Shown: positions 5,278 to 6,460 of the stretch, piece after piece | How the letters are laid out: each line of letters opens with the position of its first letter | How positions within the stretch are numbered: position 1 is the stretch's first letter | Assembly (NCBI GenBank): GCA_934446285.1 | Contig: CAKSEI010000085.1 | Span: 1 to 6,460, forward strand | From: an uncultured Eubacteriales bacterium | Lineage (GTDB): Bacteria > Bacillota > Clostridia > Oscillospirales > CAG-272 | Length of the DNA stretch: 6,460 nucleotides | Direction of reading: 5' to 3' | Notes under the pieces: generated by a model | What the model saw: only the letters and a program-made list of their open reading frames with translations | Databases searched by the model: none | What the model was told of the DNA's origin: nothing | Translations under genes and position numbers: made by a program

Positions 5278-6460
5278 TGAAAACATTAAAGAGAATTCTC
5301 GCGCTGCTGCGCCCGTACTCGCCTCTCTTGGTTATATCATTTATATTCGCCGCACTGTCGGTCGCGCTGACCCTCGCCATACCCATTCTCGCCGGCTCTG
5401 CGATAGACCTGCTCGCAGGCGTGGGAAAGGTCGACTTTTCCCTGCTCTATACCGCGTGCGTCAGGATAGCTTTATGTGCCCTTGCCCTTGCTCTGTGCGA
5501 CTGGGTGCTCTCGGTTCTGTGCAACCGAATTTCCTTTTTAACCGTGCGGGATTTGCGCTCCCTTGCCTTTGACAAGATAACCCGTCTGCCTCTCTCCTAT
5601 CTCGACACTCACCCGGCGGGACAAACCCTTAACAGAGTCATAGCCGACGCCGACCAGTTCTCCGACGGACTGCTCATGGGCTTCAGACAGCTTTTCACCG
5701 GTGTACTCACCGTCGTCGGAACTCTCGTTATAATGTTTAAAACAAGCGCAAGCGTCGCCGCTGTCGTCGTGCTCGTCACGCCCGTGTCGCTCGTGAGCGC
5801 ATGGGTACTCGCGCGCAGGACGTATAAATATTTCAGAGAGCAGACCGACGCGCGCAGCAATCAGACCTCGGTCATCGCCGAGATGATAGGCGAGCGCAAG
5901 ACGGTAATAGCCCTCGGAATGGAGAAGAAAGCAAATGACACATTCTGCACTTCAAACGACGAATTGCGCCATGCGTCGCTGCTCGCGACATTCTTCTCGT
6001 CAATAGTAAATCCGACCACGCGATTTATCAACAATACCGTATACGCGCTCTCCGCACTCTTCGGCTCAATCGCCGTTATGGGCACGGGTTCGCTCACGAT
6101 AGGCGGGCTGTCGTGTATGCTCTCATACGCGACTCAGTATTCAAAGCCCTTTAACGAGATATCGGGCGTTGTCACCGAGCTTCAGAATGCTTTCGCCTGC
6201 GCCGACAATATCTTCCGCCTGCTCGACTCTCCCGACAGAGCGCCCGACGGGACGACGGAGCTTGAATCGATCGACGGAAGAGTGGCTTTTGATAGTGTTT
6301 CATTCTCTTATACAAAAGAAAAAAAGCTCATCGAGGACTTAAATCTCTCGGTAGAGCCGGGAATGCACGTCGCCATAGTCGGTCCCACCGGCTGCGGCAA
6401 AACCACGCTGATAAATCTCCTCATGCGCTTCTACGACACGGACGCGGGCAGCGTCAGCGT
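5277..6460 (+). CDS. Second ABC exporter subunit, likely catalytic partner (BmrD/TM288-like; 3' end outside window)
   Basis: The frame opens at ATG 5277, sharing one base with the previous stop (TAATG), and stays open to the window edge: 394 complete codons. Hydrophobic segments at about 17-40, 58-82, 135-154, 158-178, 249-270 and 274-290 form a type I exporter membrane domain. The ATPase domain begins near 335, with A-loop Tyr345 and Walker A GPTGCGKTT (369-377); the window ends 17 residues later. Signature, Walker B and switch regions are not visible, so the prediction that this subunit has the catalytic Glu and His comes from its partner's degeneracy and from family precedent. AAAGG lies 10 bases before the start, inside the end of the preceding gene. 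A full-length protein would be expected at about 570-600 residues. It is a different protein from its neighbour, not a tandem copy. Confidence 0.94.
   Translation, partial: MKTLKRILALLRPYSPLLVISFIFAALSVALTLAIPILAGSAIDLLAGVGKVDFSLLYTACVRIALCALALALCDWVLSVLCNRISFLTVRDLRSLAFDKITRLPLSYLDTHPAGQTLNRVIADADQFSDGLLMGFRQLFTGVLTVVGTLVIMFKTSASVAAVVVLVTPVSLVSAWVLARRTYKYFREQTDARSNQTSVIAEMIGERKTVIALGMEKKANDTFCTSNDELRHASLLATFFSSIVNPTTRFINNTVYALSALFGSIAVMGTGSLTIGGLSCMLSYATQYSKPFNEISGVVTELQNAFACADNIFRLLDSPDRAPDGTTELESIDGRVAFDSVSFSYTKEKKLIEDLNLSVEPGMHVAIVGPTGCGKTTLINLLMRFYDTDAGSVS

Noticed and set aside
3565..6460. Possible enrichment or depletion of the MazF target UACAU in neighbouring transcripts
   Set aside because: I noticed two sites in the leftward ABC gene (near 485 and 1371) and none in the exporter genes. 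By-eye counts this small are compatible with chance and do not support a regulatory link.

Overview
The window looks like chromosomal DNA from a low-to-mid-GC Bacillota (Firmicutes) of clostridial type. Three things point that way: a MazF very close to the Bacillus EndoA type, a BmrCD/TM287-288-type heterodimeric ABC exporter, and a single-chain ABC/permease with a large extracytoplasmic domain of the kind common in Clostridia. AUA is used often for isoleucine and ribosome binding sites are purine-rich (GGAG, AAGGA). I cannot name a genus. No RNA gene, insertion sequence, CRISPR array or prophage gene is visible.

Layout: two divergently transcribed blocks share a 160-base intergenic region (2719-2878). 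Leftward (minus strand) run mazF (2718-2362) and then a MacB-like ABC ATPase/permease fusion that starts at 2245 and leaves the window at base 1 with 748 codons visible. A GC-rich hairpin over the mazF stop codon and a strong promoter (TTGCTT-17-TATAAT) suggest the ABC fusion is its own transcription unit, not just a continuation of mazF. An inverted repeat just upstream of that promoter is a candidate operator.

Rightward (plus strand) runs a tightly coupled cluster: an unrecognised multi-spanning membrane protein (2879-3568), the first ABC exporter half (3565-5277) and a second half (5277 to the window edge, cut just after Walker A). The start and stop codons overlap at both junctions (ATGA and TAATG), so the three products are probably made together. 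The first half-transporter has Asp in place of the catalytic Glu and Gln in place of the switch His. This is the signature of the degenerate-site subunit of heterodimeric exporters, so the second protein should carry the catalytically competent ATP site.

The most noteworthy points are: (i) the uncharacterised membrane protein translationally coupled to an asymmetric exporter; (ii) a MazF toxin with no antitoxin gene next to it; (iii) repeated and inverted motifs in the control regions. Nothing in the window amounts to a clear new system. Both ABC loci are incomplete here, so substrate assignments would be speculation.
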